Assembly (NCBI GenBank): GCA_963575745.1
Contig: CAUYUJ010017837.1
Span: forward strand, 12,501 to 76,500
DNA: 64,000 bases
Origin: Prorocentrum cordatum
Lineage: Eukaryota; Sar; Dinophyceae; Prorocentrales; Prorocentraceae
Direction: 5' to 3'
The notes under the pieces were generated by a model, which saw only the letters and a list, made by a program, of their open reading frames with translations, had not been told where the DNA came from and did no database searches. Shown here in pieces: positions 43,554 through 54,057 of this stretch; within the stretch, counting starts at the first letter, position 1; every line of letters starts with the position of its first letter. The position numbers were made by a program, and so were the translations under genes.

Positions 43554-43800
43554 CCTTTCGCTCGTGTTTAGTATTTCCTTTCGCCATTCGGCTCACCGGT
43601 GGGGAGGGCGTACGCGCCCACTCGCGACATAACCTGAGTACGATATAAAGTATATCAATTTCTCATGTTTTCTTCTTGCGTCAAGAGCAGCCGGTTGTAC
43701 ACAGTGACTATAGCTGACGCTGGTCGCGCGAGCACTTTTTGCTGCACGTTTGCGAGGATTTCATAACGAGTGGCCGTGCAGGCGTTTTTTCTCGTGTTAT
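42506..43800. other. Lower-GC unassigned region with (GA)n and (TTG)n
   Basis: GA-rich run at 42652-42698 and (GTT)n at 43498-43550. Minus-strand frames 42613-42945, 42926-43117 and 43184-43489 look less compositional than elsewhere, but I recognise no family. Confidence 0.4.
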
Positions 43801-43804
43801 AAGG

Positions 43805-43965
43805 GCGCCCTTGAGGGCGCGAAGTTATTCGCGCTTCGCGCTTCGCGGTTCGGCTCCGATTTCTCCTCGTCCTCCTCTTCTCCCCTGGGAGGCGGCGCGA
43901 GAGCGCGAAGTTATTCGCACTTCGCGCTTCGCGCAGCGCGAAACGCGAAGTTGGGAGCCCTTATG
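43805..43965. repeat. GCGCGAAG palindromic module, copy 3
   Basis: GGGCGCGAAGTTATTCGCGC and CTTCGCGCTTCGCG recur twice, at about 43815 and 43900, about 85 bp apart, as in copies at 10.9, 11.8 and 61.4 kb. Confidence 0.55.
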
Positions 43966-44131
43966 TTAGTGAATTTCCACAGCGCGCCCCACGCCATCGA
44001 CGGCATCATCGCCGTCGGCGGCCTCCTTATCCACCGCTGGGACGACAGCGGCGGCGACCGCCCGAGCGAGGGCAGCAACATCAGTTACAACGCTTTCAAC
44101 AGCAGCTCCATACTTGACAAGATGACGCCGT

Positions 44132-44298
44132 TCGGGCGAAGAGAACTATGCACATGCACCGATCCTGGCAAGGCCCATTTTTGACCCAGGATCGGTGCAT
44201 ATGCCTTCCTGGCCAAGGTAGGAGGGCGTATGCACCGATCCTGGGCTCAGGGTGGGCCTGGCCAGAATCGGTGCATGTGCATAGTTCTTTTCCCTCTA
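44132..44298. mobile_element. 167-bp foldback element, copy 1
   Basis: The whole element is a near-perfect inverted repeat centred near 44214. Each arm is itself an inverted repeat built on ATGCACCGATCCTGG, so the motif appears four times with alternating orientation (about 44154, 44186, 44231, 44262). GCCGT flanks it on both sides (44127-44131 and 44299-44303), a possible 5-bp target duplication. Copy 2 lies at 62908-63074 with about four differences. Confidence 0.85.
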
Positions 44299-44335
44299 GC
44301 CGTCCAAGCGCCAGCTCCAGGATGGACCCCCCTAC

Positions 44336-44905
44336 GTGGACAGAGAGGGCGAAGCCCGCTGCAATGGCGACCCTGCCTGCGGGGGGAACTTCGAGGAGAG
44401 AGCGAGTGTTAGCCACCGTGCGAGCGAGGAGAAGATTCAACAGCCTTTCGCCATCGAGGTCAATAGTGCTCTCAATGGAACGGCTTGGAATCTCGCCCGT
44501 AAGAATGCCGAAATCAATACTCAAGCAGTTCTGGAGAGAGCACGTGATGACCCGCTTGCTGCAAGACTGGGCAGCGGTGACGGTTTGAACGGCGCGCGAG
44601 AGGATCGCGCCACTACAGAAGCAGCAGGTATTCCGCGAGTTTTTTTTTTTCAGGGCTTCGGACAGCGGTCGGAGTCAGTACGGGGCTACATTTCAATGCG
44701 AGACACGGAGCACGAGAGGTTGAAGTCGCCTTCGGCACAGGCGACGGCGAGCGAAGACTTGAGAACCGACTTCTTGTTGAAGTTTGCACATGCCATCATG
44801 GCCGAGCATAGTGCCATCCCCAGGCAGCGCAAAGACGACATCTGGGGCGACGCGACGGCGGCGATGCATATCCAGCTAGACATTACTGGTCTAGAAGATC
44901 GTTGA
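44336..44905 (+). other. 189-codon open frame, unassigned
   Basis: The C-terminal half (RDTEHERLKSPSAQATASED, LRTDFLLKFAHAIMAEHSA, DDIWGDATAAMHIQL) has balanced composition unlike the repeat-driven frames around it, which hints at former coding sequence. The track uses an alternative start codon. I recognise no family. It begins just after the foldback element. Confidence 0.25.
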
Positions 44906-47115
44906 CATGGACGATGTGGGGCCCACGCAGCATATTGCGACGACGAAGAATATGCTCTTCTGGGAGATCACGGTGGACCGCGCGATGACGGGGACACTTT
45001 CGGCGACTCGGACTACGAGGCCCCAGCTGCCGACGTCGATGATTTCGAGAGAGCCACGGGCGACCTCGACGCTGAGGGGGTCAGCAGGCAGGACTGCGAC
45101 ACCTTGGCAGCAGAGGCCCAACGACTGGGGTGGAAGGCTGGACGCCGGAACCGCGAGCCCAAGTGCAAGCGGGCCCGGGAGCGGATAGCTCAGATCAGGT
45201 CGAGTCGAGGTTGGAAGGCCAACATGAACGAGACCGGCTCCATCAATATAGCAAGGAAACCGATGATAAGCCCGAGAAGATCAGGGCGCGCGCGACTTGC
45301 TAGTCGCGCGCCAAGAAGCAGCGAGCGCGACGAGAGCGAGTGGTGGCCCCGAGCGCGACGAAACGAGACCGTCAAGCAGCAGCTCGATCCACGTCCAGCG
45401 TGGTGGGCGCAGTGGGCGTGGAACCTGTCGAGGACGTCGCTGAGGTTTTCTGCGTCGAGCTGGCCATGCGATGGCAGCGGTGATCAAGCTGCTTTTGGCC
45501 GACAACTCGATGGGCCCGACGGCCGTCCAGCTGGTCCGCGATGAGCTGGCCTCCGTGGGCGCGACTATCGAAGAGTTCGCGAGTTGACGGCGATGGAGGT
45601 TTCGAGGGGCGTGGGTTTCGAACGGCTTGGGGCACTGGGCCCCGAGGGCCACCGACGGGACTGAGTGCAAGATGGATTATAAATGGTACCTGACGAGCGG
45701 CCATGTCGCGAACCAGAACGACGGGGCGAACTGACGGACTCTATCGAGGAGAACACCCGAGGTCAAACTGTAAAACAACAGAGAGATGTCGAAGCAGATC
45801 TCGGCCGCGCGGATCAGCTCTCTGGGCGCGCAGCAAGCCTATCTAGATTTCATGGAGTGGCGCGTTGCCAGTCAAGGCGCCGAATGGAACATGTGGCGTA
45901 TGTCGCGATGGAGATGGCATCTGCTGGTGTACGCGACTGGGCGCGTGATCTTTGCGTGGAAGCACGGGGCGCCTCGCGGGAACTTCGAGTGATCGAAGGG
46001 CGCGCGCGCGCACCTGCTTCGCGGGGCCCGACCTGCGTGGCCATGGGTGGGGCGGCGAGCCGGGGCATGCGAAGGGGCGCGCGATGAGGCCGCGTCGCCG
46101 CAGAGGTCTGGGGATGTTGAGGCGTGCGCTGGGCGCCTCATGCCTGCGAGGATGAGGGGTTCGATAGCTCTGGGCAGCTGCGCCGAGGACGGCGAAGCAA
46201 CCGCCTGGATGAGGGGGTCCTCAATGAGGTCCATAGGCGCGAGCGACAGAGCACCCATCGTGGCAGAGGGGGGGCAGGGGGTGGCAGCTGGGGTGCCCGG
46301 CGCATCGGTCAACTTCTGTCTCCAGAGGCCACCGAAGTCAAAGGCGCTAATCCTGCCGAGCAAAGTTCAGATTAACGAGCTGGACGCGGCGCTGTGCATC
46401 AAGGACAGGACGGCGGATTTCAGGGCCGTCGATGAGCACCGGGCGCCCGGTGCTTGCGGCCCGCTATCCCTCGCGGGGCTGCCCCTCACCGCGGTCACGG
46501 GGCACCGCTGCCAGTTAATTATCGCCGTTTTGGCGTGCGCCCCCCGCTTCTGCTGCTGCTGCCGATGGCGGCCCCCCTGAGAGCGCCGCGCGGCCCGCCC
46601 CGGCTTGTCTCCCCTCCCGCTGTCCTCTGTTGTCTCCTCTGTGCTCTCTCTGGTGCGAATTTGGGCTTCTGTCGGTTGGCGGTGGCTCTGGGCGGCGCGC
46701 GGCATTTCCGCTTGCGTTCGCGATCAAAGAACCCCCCCGGGCCCGTTCAAAAGCTTTGTCCGTGAGAGTTGACGGGGAAGGGGGGGGGGGCCAGGGGAAC
46801 AATGCGAGCGACCAGGGTGAACCGAGAGATCTCCGCGAGCGAGGGGGTGGCCTTGGAAGCCTTCTTCGGGCCATCCATGGGGCCGCGTGGGGGCGAGGGG
46901 AAGGAGGGGGGGCAGGGGGATGGTGGGGGCGAGGATGCATAGGAGGAAGAGGGTGCGGATGAGGACAAGGGCGAGGAGGCGAGGATTAGGATGAGGGCCA
47001 GGATGAGGGCGACGCGGACGAGGACTCATGGCACCTTCTAGGGGTATCCATGCGGTTGATGCTGCTGCTGCTGGCGCTGTCTGGGAGTTCTGGGGCCCCT
47101 CTTAGAACCGTCTAG
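44906..47115. other. No supported gene
   Basis: Many short frames in all phases. Nothing matches a domain I know. The G/GA-rich stretch at 46780-47000 is compositional. Confidence 0.35.
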
Positions 47116-47119
47116 GTAA

Positions 47120-48000
47120 CCTTGGAAGGCTTCTTGGGATCATCATGGAGGCCATCGATTGCAGGATGGGGGGGCCCCAGCTCAATTCCCCCCTCGGTGC
47201 CGGCAGCCCGCTTCTTCGGGCTCTTTACTGGTTGCGCTGCCAGCCCTGGAACTCGGGCCTTGGAGCTCCGTCGAGCCGGCGTCGCTGGCCGTCTTTTTCG
47301 CTGCCTAGTGCTGCCCTCGCCCCGGTGATGTCTCCCTCGCGGTGACCGCTGCTCAAGGGGTTATTTTTCTTTCAGAGTGCGCGCCAGGGCACGGGGGAGG
47401 CAATTCTGTCCTCCATGGCCGTTCGCCCTTCTATGTGTGGTGCCGTTGTAGCTTTGTCTTGGCGTGAATTGGGCTCGTCCTGCTCGCGGGGGCTGGTTGC
47501 GCTGCCAGCCTTGGAACTCGGGCCCTGGAGTTCCGTCGCGCAGGCGTCGCTGGCCGTCCTCTTCACTGCCTCGTGCTGCCCATGGCCGCGGGGTGATTCC
47601 CCCCCGCGGCGACCGCTGCTCAGGGGGCCGCCCCCGGTGTCAAGAGAGCGCGACAGGGCACGGGGGAGACAACCGTCCCCCCCGACCGTCGCCCTCTGAG
47701 GTGCTGGTGAATTTAGCTTTTGGCTCTCGGCGTGAGATGGGCTCACGCGGCAGGTTCGATTTGAGGTTTTCGCAGCGTCCTGCTCGGCGGTGCTGGTTGC
47801 GCAGCCAGCCCTGGAACTCGGGCTTCGGAGTTTCGTCGTGCAGGCGCCGCTGGCCGTCTCTTTCACTGCCCTTTGCTGTCCTCGTCCCCCTGTCGCACGG
47901 CCGTGGGGTGATGTCTCCCTTGCGGTGACAGCTGCTCAGGGGGCCGCCACTTTTTTGTCCAGAGTGCGTGTCAGGGCACGGGGGGGGGGGGGAATTTGCC
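47120..48000 (+). repeat. Tandem triplication, unit 265-300 bp
   Basis: GGTTGCGC(T/A)GCCAGCC starts at 47230, 47495 and 47795. Each is followed by TGGAACTCGGGC, GGCGTCGCTGGCCGTC or a close variant, GGTGA-GTC-C-T, GACCGCTGCTCA and CAGGGCACGGGG. Confidence 0.8.
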
Positions 48001-48640
48001 CTCCCCGACCGCGCGCCCTGCTGCGGCCTTCAGGACTCTCGGGGCAGCTTCGTGCACAGCCGATGCTACCCAGTCGCCCTCGCCTTAGGAGTGTGGTGGA
48101 AGGTCTTCTTAGAGGGTCAGTGCTGCTGCGCTGTCTGGCTTGGGCCCCTGTCCAGGTTTAGCTCGTTCCCCTTGGTTCGAGCGTGCCTGTGAGGGGCCAC
48201 CCGGCGTCGGGTCTCTGGGCCAAGTCTCGCTTTCGCGCCTTGGCACCCCCGTCGCTCTCGTGCGGCTGCTGCAGAGATTGTCCAGCTTCTCTGCTTGGTT
48301 GCGCTCGGCTTTTTATTCTTGCATTGTCTCTGGCCTTGCAGGCCAGACAGTGGTTCAAGGTTATCAACGGTGGCTGTGTCTTGCGCAGCTGACGGAGGAC
48401 CTGTTGTTGGCGTCTGAGCCGAGGGGCGATCCGCGAGGGGGGGGGGCGTAGCGGGCGCTCCGAAAGGAACTCGCGAAGCCCCCTCCCCGAAGCGGCGCTC
48501 GCCGAGGCGAGGTCGCCCCTTTCTTGCACCGCTGCTCGGTGCATGTAGCTTGCGGCATGGCCCGCAGTGGCTGTGAGGAGTCGCTTCTCTGTTGGCTTAT
48601 GTGGTGAAGCCGTTGATGGCAAAAACAAGTTCTTGGGGCT
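48000..48640. other. No supported gene
   Basis: GC-rich sequence without recognised domain. The frames are short and overlapping. Confidence 0.35.
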
Positions 48641-49435
48641 CTCTTGGAGCGCTGTTGGGCGCTCTAGGATCGGCATGGGGACCGTCTGGGGCATCATTGG
48701 GGCCATCTTGAGCCAGCTTGGAGGCCACCTTGGCCGTTTGGGTGCCTCTCGGGTGCCTCTTGGGGCCCTCTTGGGTATCTTTTGGGGGGTCTTGGGGCCT
48801 TCTTGGGCCCCCCTTGGGGCTCTCTTGGGCCTCTTCTGGGATCTTCGGAGAGCCTCTCAGGGGCCATCTTGTAGGCCATCGATCAAAAGTGTGTGTGTGG
48901 GGGGGGGGGGTGCGTATTTGACCCCCCCCCCCCCAAGAGCCATCAACATCGTTTTTGGGGGCGCTTTTGGGCCCCTCTTGGGGCGATCTTGGGCGGTCTT
49001 GGGGCCGTCTTGGGGGCCTCTCGGGCCCCTCTTTGAGCTCTCTCGGGCCTTCTTGGGGCCATCTTGAGGCTTCAGAAGCACATCAGGCCAGATTTCGGCC
49101 TCTCCGGGGGGCGGTCCTGACGGGTCTCCAACTGCACTTGGATCCGTCTTGTGGCCGTCTTGGGGCCTCTTGGAGGCATGTTGTTAGCTATATTGAGCCA
49201 TGTTGGGCTATCTTGAGCGATATTGGAGGCCATTTTGGCGCATCGGAGGCCCTCTTGGAACCATTTTGGGCTATTTTGGGCGCTGCAACCCTTCGCGGGC
49301 CCCCCCTTCCAGGTCCGGGGCAGGGGGCTGGGGGGGGGGTAGGCCCCCCCCCGAAGGGGAAGAGGGGATTTCGGAAAAGGAAAGGAATAATACCGTTAGA
49401 CCACCTATGCCCAGAGGGCTGGCGGGACAATCAGC
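48640..49435 (+). repeat. Long CTTGGG-type repeat with conserved tail, copy 1
   Basis: A run of degenerate units (GCCTCTTGGGGCC-like, 48650-49280) is followed by GGGCCCCCCCTTCCAGGTCC (49299), a G-rich stretch and TTAGACCACCTATGCCCAGA at about 49397. The same order occurs at 53330-54057. A G-run facing a C-run at 48899-48934 forms a palindrome. Confidence 0.75.
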
Positions 49436-49547
49436 CAAAGCTTCCGCCGTGGACTCTGCGTCCACTATTCCCGTTGAGAATGCGCAGCCGCACGTGCTGA
49501 GATGACCGGCCTTTCCTCAGACGCCGGACCGCCTCCCAGCCACCGTG

Positions 49548-49982
49548 CTAAGCGTGGTTTTGCGGCCATTTCTTCCTTTCCGCTCGCGCAAACGATTGAA
49601 TTTGTTTGTTGATGTTTCTGACCTCGTCCGCGTCGCCATTGCGGTAGTTAGACGCGTTCCTCTGGTCGATGAAATGCAAAATCCGCTGCGTAATCCGAGG
49701 CCGTTGCGGGTTAGCACCAAGGAGCGGTCGATGTTTTTTTGCTGATTCCAACCTGCATGTAGCAATCGTCGTGGTTTTCGCATGGATGGATTCGCTTCGC
49801 GGTGTGCTCTTCCATCTTTTGACGAATACAGATGCGTGGATCTGCGTGGTCTCAGGTTCCCAGAACGCTTTCCACTCACAGTTTGGATCTTGGCGGGGAT
49901 CTCCGGTGATAGGCTGGCAGCAGGGCCTTGGCATCGCTCGGACGCGTGCATCTTTCCTTCGGCGAGGGCCATCGAGGAGCAT
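49548..49982 (-). pseudogene. LINE ORF2 fragment (pre-RT segment), minus strand
   Basis: The 144-codon frame ends with PRITQRILHFIDQRNASNYR, then GDADEVRNINKQIQSFARAE and RKKW. This matches the helical segment found just before the reverse transcriptase in many non-LTR elements (W-I-T/S...R-R...N-K-x-I-[KR]-x-x-x-R-x-D-[KR]-[KR]-x-W). The RT that should follow is missing; the CTTGGG-type repeat lies on that side. It differs from the LINE at 54.6-59.6 kb in sequence and orientation. The N-terminal part is unassigned. Confidence 0.4.
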
Positions 49983-50089
49983 CCTCGATCATCTGGCGAA
50001 AAAGCCACGCACGAAACCGAACATTAGCCAGACGAAGGACCCAACCATATGCAGGTGTGAGTGCCGCAATTGTGATTAGCTTTTTCGGT

Positions 50090-50148
50090 GGTGATCCCTA
50101 TGGGCCAACGAACCGTGCTAGTGGTGTGCCAAAATGAATGGCGTGGTA
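50090..50148 (+). repeat. Partial diverged 90-bp satellite monomer
   Basis: TCCCTATGGGCCAACGAAC followed by GTGCTAGTGGTGTGCC and AAAATG matches the middle of the 90-bp monomer, about 570 bp left of the main array. Confidence 0.55.
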
Positions 50149-50149
50149 C

Positions 50150-50715
50150 ACAACGCGAACGAAAACGATTGATCTGAGCACGTATGGAGACTGCGCGCGG
50201 GTGAATCTGAGCGCGAGTGCGTCTGACTGTGAATGAATCTGCGTGCGAGCGAGTCTACGTGCATGAATGCGAGCATGCCAATCCATGGTGCAATTGCATA
50301 TGAATGTTAATAGTTTGTGAATGACTGCCTCTGAGTACTCGTGACGCTGGGCGTGGCCGCCGCAAGGAGCTTCCCCGGGGCTCCCCGACGGCGTCGCCCG
50401 CGCGCCGCGACGCCGCCGCGAGGATCGCGCCCGCTCCCCCCCTTCTTTTACTCCCTCTTTGCCCGCGCACTCAATGTCCAAAGCTGCGGGCGCGGCGCAG
50501 CGCGGAGTCCCAGCGACGCGCGCAGGTCGCCCCGGAGGGGTCCCAGCGACGCGCGCGGGTCGTCCGCTGCGCGCAGCAAAGAGAGCTAGCAGGCTGGCTG
50601 ATAGCGGGCAAGGCTCTTGCCGCTGGGCAGAGCGACGACGGGCGAGGGAGGCGCGGAACCCCGACGGCCTCCGACGGAGGTGCACTGGGCGGTGGAGACG
50701 CGTGCGGACTGCGCC
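50150..50715. other. No supported gene
   Basis: Short imperfect GTGAATCTG(A/C)G units at 50195-50270, then GC-rich sequence. The Ala/Arg-rich frames are compositional. Confidence 0.4.
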
Positions 50716-52606
50716 ACGGGGACCTTCGGTGGAGCTCCCTATGGGGCCACGAAGCGAGTGAAGGGTGTACCGAAATCGGTGTGCGGGACGAATGCGGGCG
50801 CACCCGCTCGGACCTTCGGTGGAGCTCCGTATGGGGCCACGAAGCGTGTGAGGGGTGTGCCGAAAGGGTGTGCGGGACGCATGCGGGCGCGCCCACTGGG
50901 ACCTTCGGTGGGTTCCCTATGGGGCCACGAAGCGTGTGAGGGGTGTGCCGAAATGGGTGTGCGGGACGCATGCGGGCACACCCGCTGGGACCTTCGGAGG
51001 AGCTCCATATGGGGCCACGAAGCGTGTGAAGGGTGTGCCGAAATGGGTGTGCGGGACGCATGCGGGCACACCCACTGGGACCTTCGGTGGAGCTCCCTAT
51101 GGGGCCACGAAACGTGTGAGGGGTGTGCCGACATGGGTGTGGGGGACGCATGCGGGCGCACCCACTGGGACCTTCGGTGGAGCTCCCCATGGGGCCACGA
51201 AGCGTGTGATGGGGTGTGCCGAAATGAGTGTGCGGGACGCATGCGGGCACACCCGCTGGGACCTTCGGTGGAGCTCCGTATGGGGCCACGAAACGTGTGA
51301 GGGGTGTGCCGAAAGGGTGTGCGGGACGCATGCGGGCACGCCCACTGGGACCTTCGCTGGGTTCCCTATGGGGCCACGAAGCGTGTGAGGGGTGTGCCGA
51401 AATGGGTGTGCGGGACGCATGCGGGCACACCCGCTGGGACCTTCGGTGGAGCTCCATATGGGGCCACGAAACGTGTGAAGGGTGTGCCGAAATGGGTGTG
51501 CGGGACGCATGCGGGCACACCCACTGGGACCTTCGGTGGAGCTCCCTATGGGGCCACGAAACGTGTGAGGGGTGTGCCGACATGGGTGTGCGGGACGCAT
51601 GCGGGGACCTTCGGTGGAGCTCCTATGGGGCCACGAAACGTGGAGGGGTGTGCCGAAATGGGTGTGCGGGACGCATGCGGGCACACCCACTGGGACCTTC
51701 GGTGGAGCTCCCTATGGGGCCACGAAACGTGTGAGGGGTGTGCCGAATGGGTGTGCGGGACGCATGCGGGCACACCCACTGGGACCTTCGGTGGAGCTCC
51801 CTATGGGGCCACGAAACGTGTGAGGGGTGTGCCGAAATGGGTGTGCGGGACGCATGCGGGCACACCCACACCTTCGGTGGAGCTCCCTATGGGGCCACGA
51901 AACGTGTGAGGGGTGTGCCGAAATGGGTGTGGGGACGCATGCGGCACACCACTGGACTTCGGTGGAGCTCCCTATGGGCCACGAAACGTGTGAATGGGTG
52001 GTGCATGAACGGTGGAGCTCCCTATGGGGCCACGAAACGTGTGAGGGGTGTGCCGAAATGGGTGTGCGGGACGCATGCGGGCACACCCACTGGGACCTTC
52101 GGTGGAGCTCCCTATGGGGCCACGAAACGTGTGAGGGGTGTGCCGAAATGGGTGTGCGGGACGCATGCGGGCACACCCACTGGGACCTTCGGTGGAGCTC
52201 CCTATGGGGCCACGAAACGTGTGAGGGGTGTGCCGAAATGGGTGTGCGGGACGCATGCGGGCACACCCACTGGGACCTTCGGTGGAGCTCCCTATGGGGC
52301 CACGAAACGTGTGAGGGGTGTGCCGAAATGGGTGTGCGGGACGCATGCGGGCACACCCACTGGGACCTTCTGTGGAGCTCCCTATGGGGCCACGAAGCGT
52401 GTGAGGGGTGTGCCGACATGGGTGTGCGGGACGCATGCGGGCACACCCACTGGGACCTTCGGTGGAGCTCCCCTATGGGGCCACGAAACGTGTGAGTGGT
52501 GTGCCGAAATGGGTGTGCGGGACGCATGCGGGCACACCCGCTGGGACCTTCGGCGGAGCTCCCTATGGGGCCACGAAGCGTGTGAGAGGTGTGCCGAAAT
52601 GGGTGC
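50716..52606 (+). repeat. 90-bp satellite array (about 21 units) with higher-order repeat
   Basis: The unit runs GACCTTCGGTGGAGCTCC, CTATGGGGCCACGAA, CGTGTGAGGGGTGTGCC, GAAATGGGTGTGCGGGA, CGCATGCGGGCACACCC. Identical landmarks at 52071 and 52161 fix the period at 90 bp. A five-unit block recurs at 449 bp (GCTCCGTAT variants at 50825 and 51274, followed in both by the GGGTTCC-, GCTCCATAT- and CGACATGG-variants in that order). Because 90 is a multiple of three and no frame of the unit has a stop, 30-residue repeats appear on both strands. One-base indels break these frames, so coding is unlikely. Confidence 0.9.
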
Positions 52607-52650
52607 GCGGGGGAGGAGGGGGAGGAGGAGGAGAGGAGGAGAAAAGAAGA
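52607..52650 (+). repeat. GGA tract
   Basis: Purine tract between the 90-bp array and the array-leader module; read on the - strand it is the CCTCC tract that follows the leader elsewhere. Confidence 0.9.
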
Positions 52651-52654
52651 GACG

Positions 52655-52718
52655 TGGGCCACCGTCTCTTCAAAACGAGGACCCAACAACACAGGTTGGT
52701 TGGGGAAAAAACACAGGG
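52655..52718 (-). repeat. Array-leader module, copy 3
   Basis: On the - strand it reads CCTGTGTTTTTTCCCC, GTTGGGTCCTCGTTTTG and GAGACGGTGGCCC, then a CCTCC tract and the 90-bp satellite. The order is the same as at 30006 and 40216. Confidence 0.6.
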
Positions 52719-53095
52719 AATGGACGTTCGAACGATGGCAGCAGGGCGCCACCCCCTCGACTCCCCGGGAGACGGCCGCACGGCAGGACCCCAGCCCACC
52801 GCGCAGCTCGACACGCCGCAGAAGGATCGACAGGCGGGGCGCCCGCCCGGCGAGCGAGATTTCCCCAGAGGAGGGAAACATATTCGGGGGCTGCAAAGAG
52901 GGGTCGGGCCGGACGAAAGGGGGGGAATTGGAAAAGGGGGGGTTACGAAATTGTTGACGCTTCGCGTATCCCCACCAGCCCATCCAGAAACGATGCTCAG
53001 GGGAGTTGAGGTGATCAGGGAACCCGGGGAGCATGCAGAATAACAAAGGGCGGGGGAAGCTGTCACAGACCCCGAGAGGGGGAGGATGAAGGAGG
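52719..53095. other. No supported gene
   Basis: GC-rich sequence with overlapping open frames and no recognised domain. Confidence 0.35.
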
Positions 53096-53099
53096 AATC

Positions 53100-53312
53100 G
53101 TCGTTGTCGTCGTCGTCGTCGGAGGAGGAGGAGGAAGAGGAGGAGGAGGAAAAGGAGGAGGATAATGAGGAGGATATGGAGTAGGGCGAGGACGAGGAGG
53201 ACGAGGAGGACGAGAAGGAGGAGAAGGAGGATAATGAGGAGGAGGGGGAGGAAGAGGAGGAGGAGGGAGGAAGAGGAAGAGGTGGTTGAGGAAGAGGAAG
53301 AGGAAGAGGACG
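53100..53312 (+). repeat. GGA/GAGGAC purine-rich tract
   Basis: Compound purine microsatellite preceded by a short (GTC)n. Confidence 0.95.
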
Positions 53313-53329
53313 GCGAACCGAAGAGCCAG

Positions 53330-54057
53330 AAGCGTCTTGAATGCCTTTTCGGAAATCTTCTTGAGGCTTCTTGGGGGTCTCTTGGGAGCCTCTTGGAGGC
53401 CTCTTGGGCGCCTCTTGGGGACGTCTTGGCGCCTCTGGGGGCTCTCTTGGGGCGCTCTTGGGGGCTGTAGGGACGCTCTTGGGGCCATCTTGGAGGGAGT
53501 CGATCAAACAAGAGGGGAGCTCCAATTAGCCTCCCCCCTCGGGAGCCCCATAGATCGCCTCTTGGGCCCCTCTTGGAGCGCTCTTGGGCGCTTTTGGGGC
53601 CGTCTTAGGGGCTCTCTTGGGCCTCTCGTGGGGCCCTTTTGTGCCATCTTGGAGCCATATTGAGGCCTCGGATGTCCATCGGAAGCGAAAAGGCGAGAAA
53701 GCAAAAAACATGGTTTTTCCTTAGGTTTGGGACGATTTTGGCCTCGTCGGGGCCTCCTTAGGGAGCTCTTTGGCCACTTGGAGCCGTCTTGGGATCGTCT
53801 TGGGGCCTCTTGGAGCATCTTGGGAGCCATCGTGAGCGATCTTGCGCTATCTTGAGCCATCTTGGAGCCCATCTTTGGCTCTCTGAGGCGCTTTTGAAGC
53901 CATCTTTGGCCATCTTGGACGCTCCAACGCGCCGCGGCCCCCCCCGTCCAGGTCCAGGGGAGGTGGTAGGGGGAGGGGTAAACCCCTCCCCAAGGGGGAA
54001 GAGGGAGGGGTGGAAGAGGATCTGCTCTAGACCACCTACGCCCAGAGGGCTGGTGGG
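53330..54057 (+). repeat. Long CTTGGG-type repeat with conserved tail, copy 2
   Basis: Degenerate CTCTTGGGGCC units (53340-53930), then GGCCCCCCCCGTCCAGGTCC (about 53936), a G-rich stretch and CTAGACCACCTACGCCCAGA (about 54027), matching copy 1 at 48640-49435. Confidence 0.75.

Noticed and set aside
49226-49246. GCCATTTTGGC resembling the spliced leader
   Set aside because: Only 11 bases match, and it lies in the CTTGGG-type minisatellite where GCCAT-TTGG words are common.
50716-52606. CRISPR-like periodic array
   Set aside because: Units are contiguous satellite monomers without unique spacers, and the setting is eukaryotic.
51712-53511. Minus-strand 599-codon and plus-strand 423-codon frames
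   Set aside because: They read through the stop-free 90-bp satellite and then GGA/CTT tracts; one-base indels in the array argue against coding.
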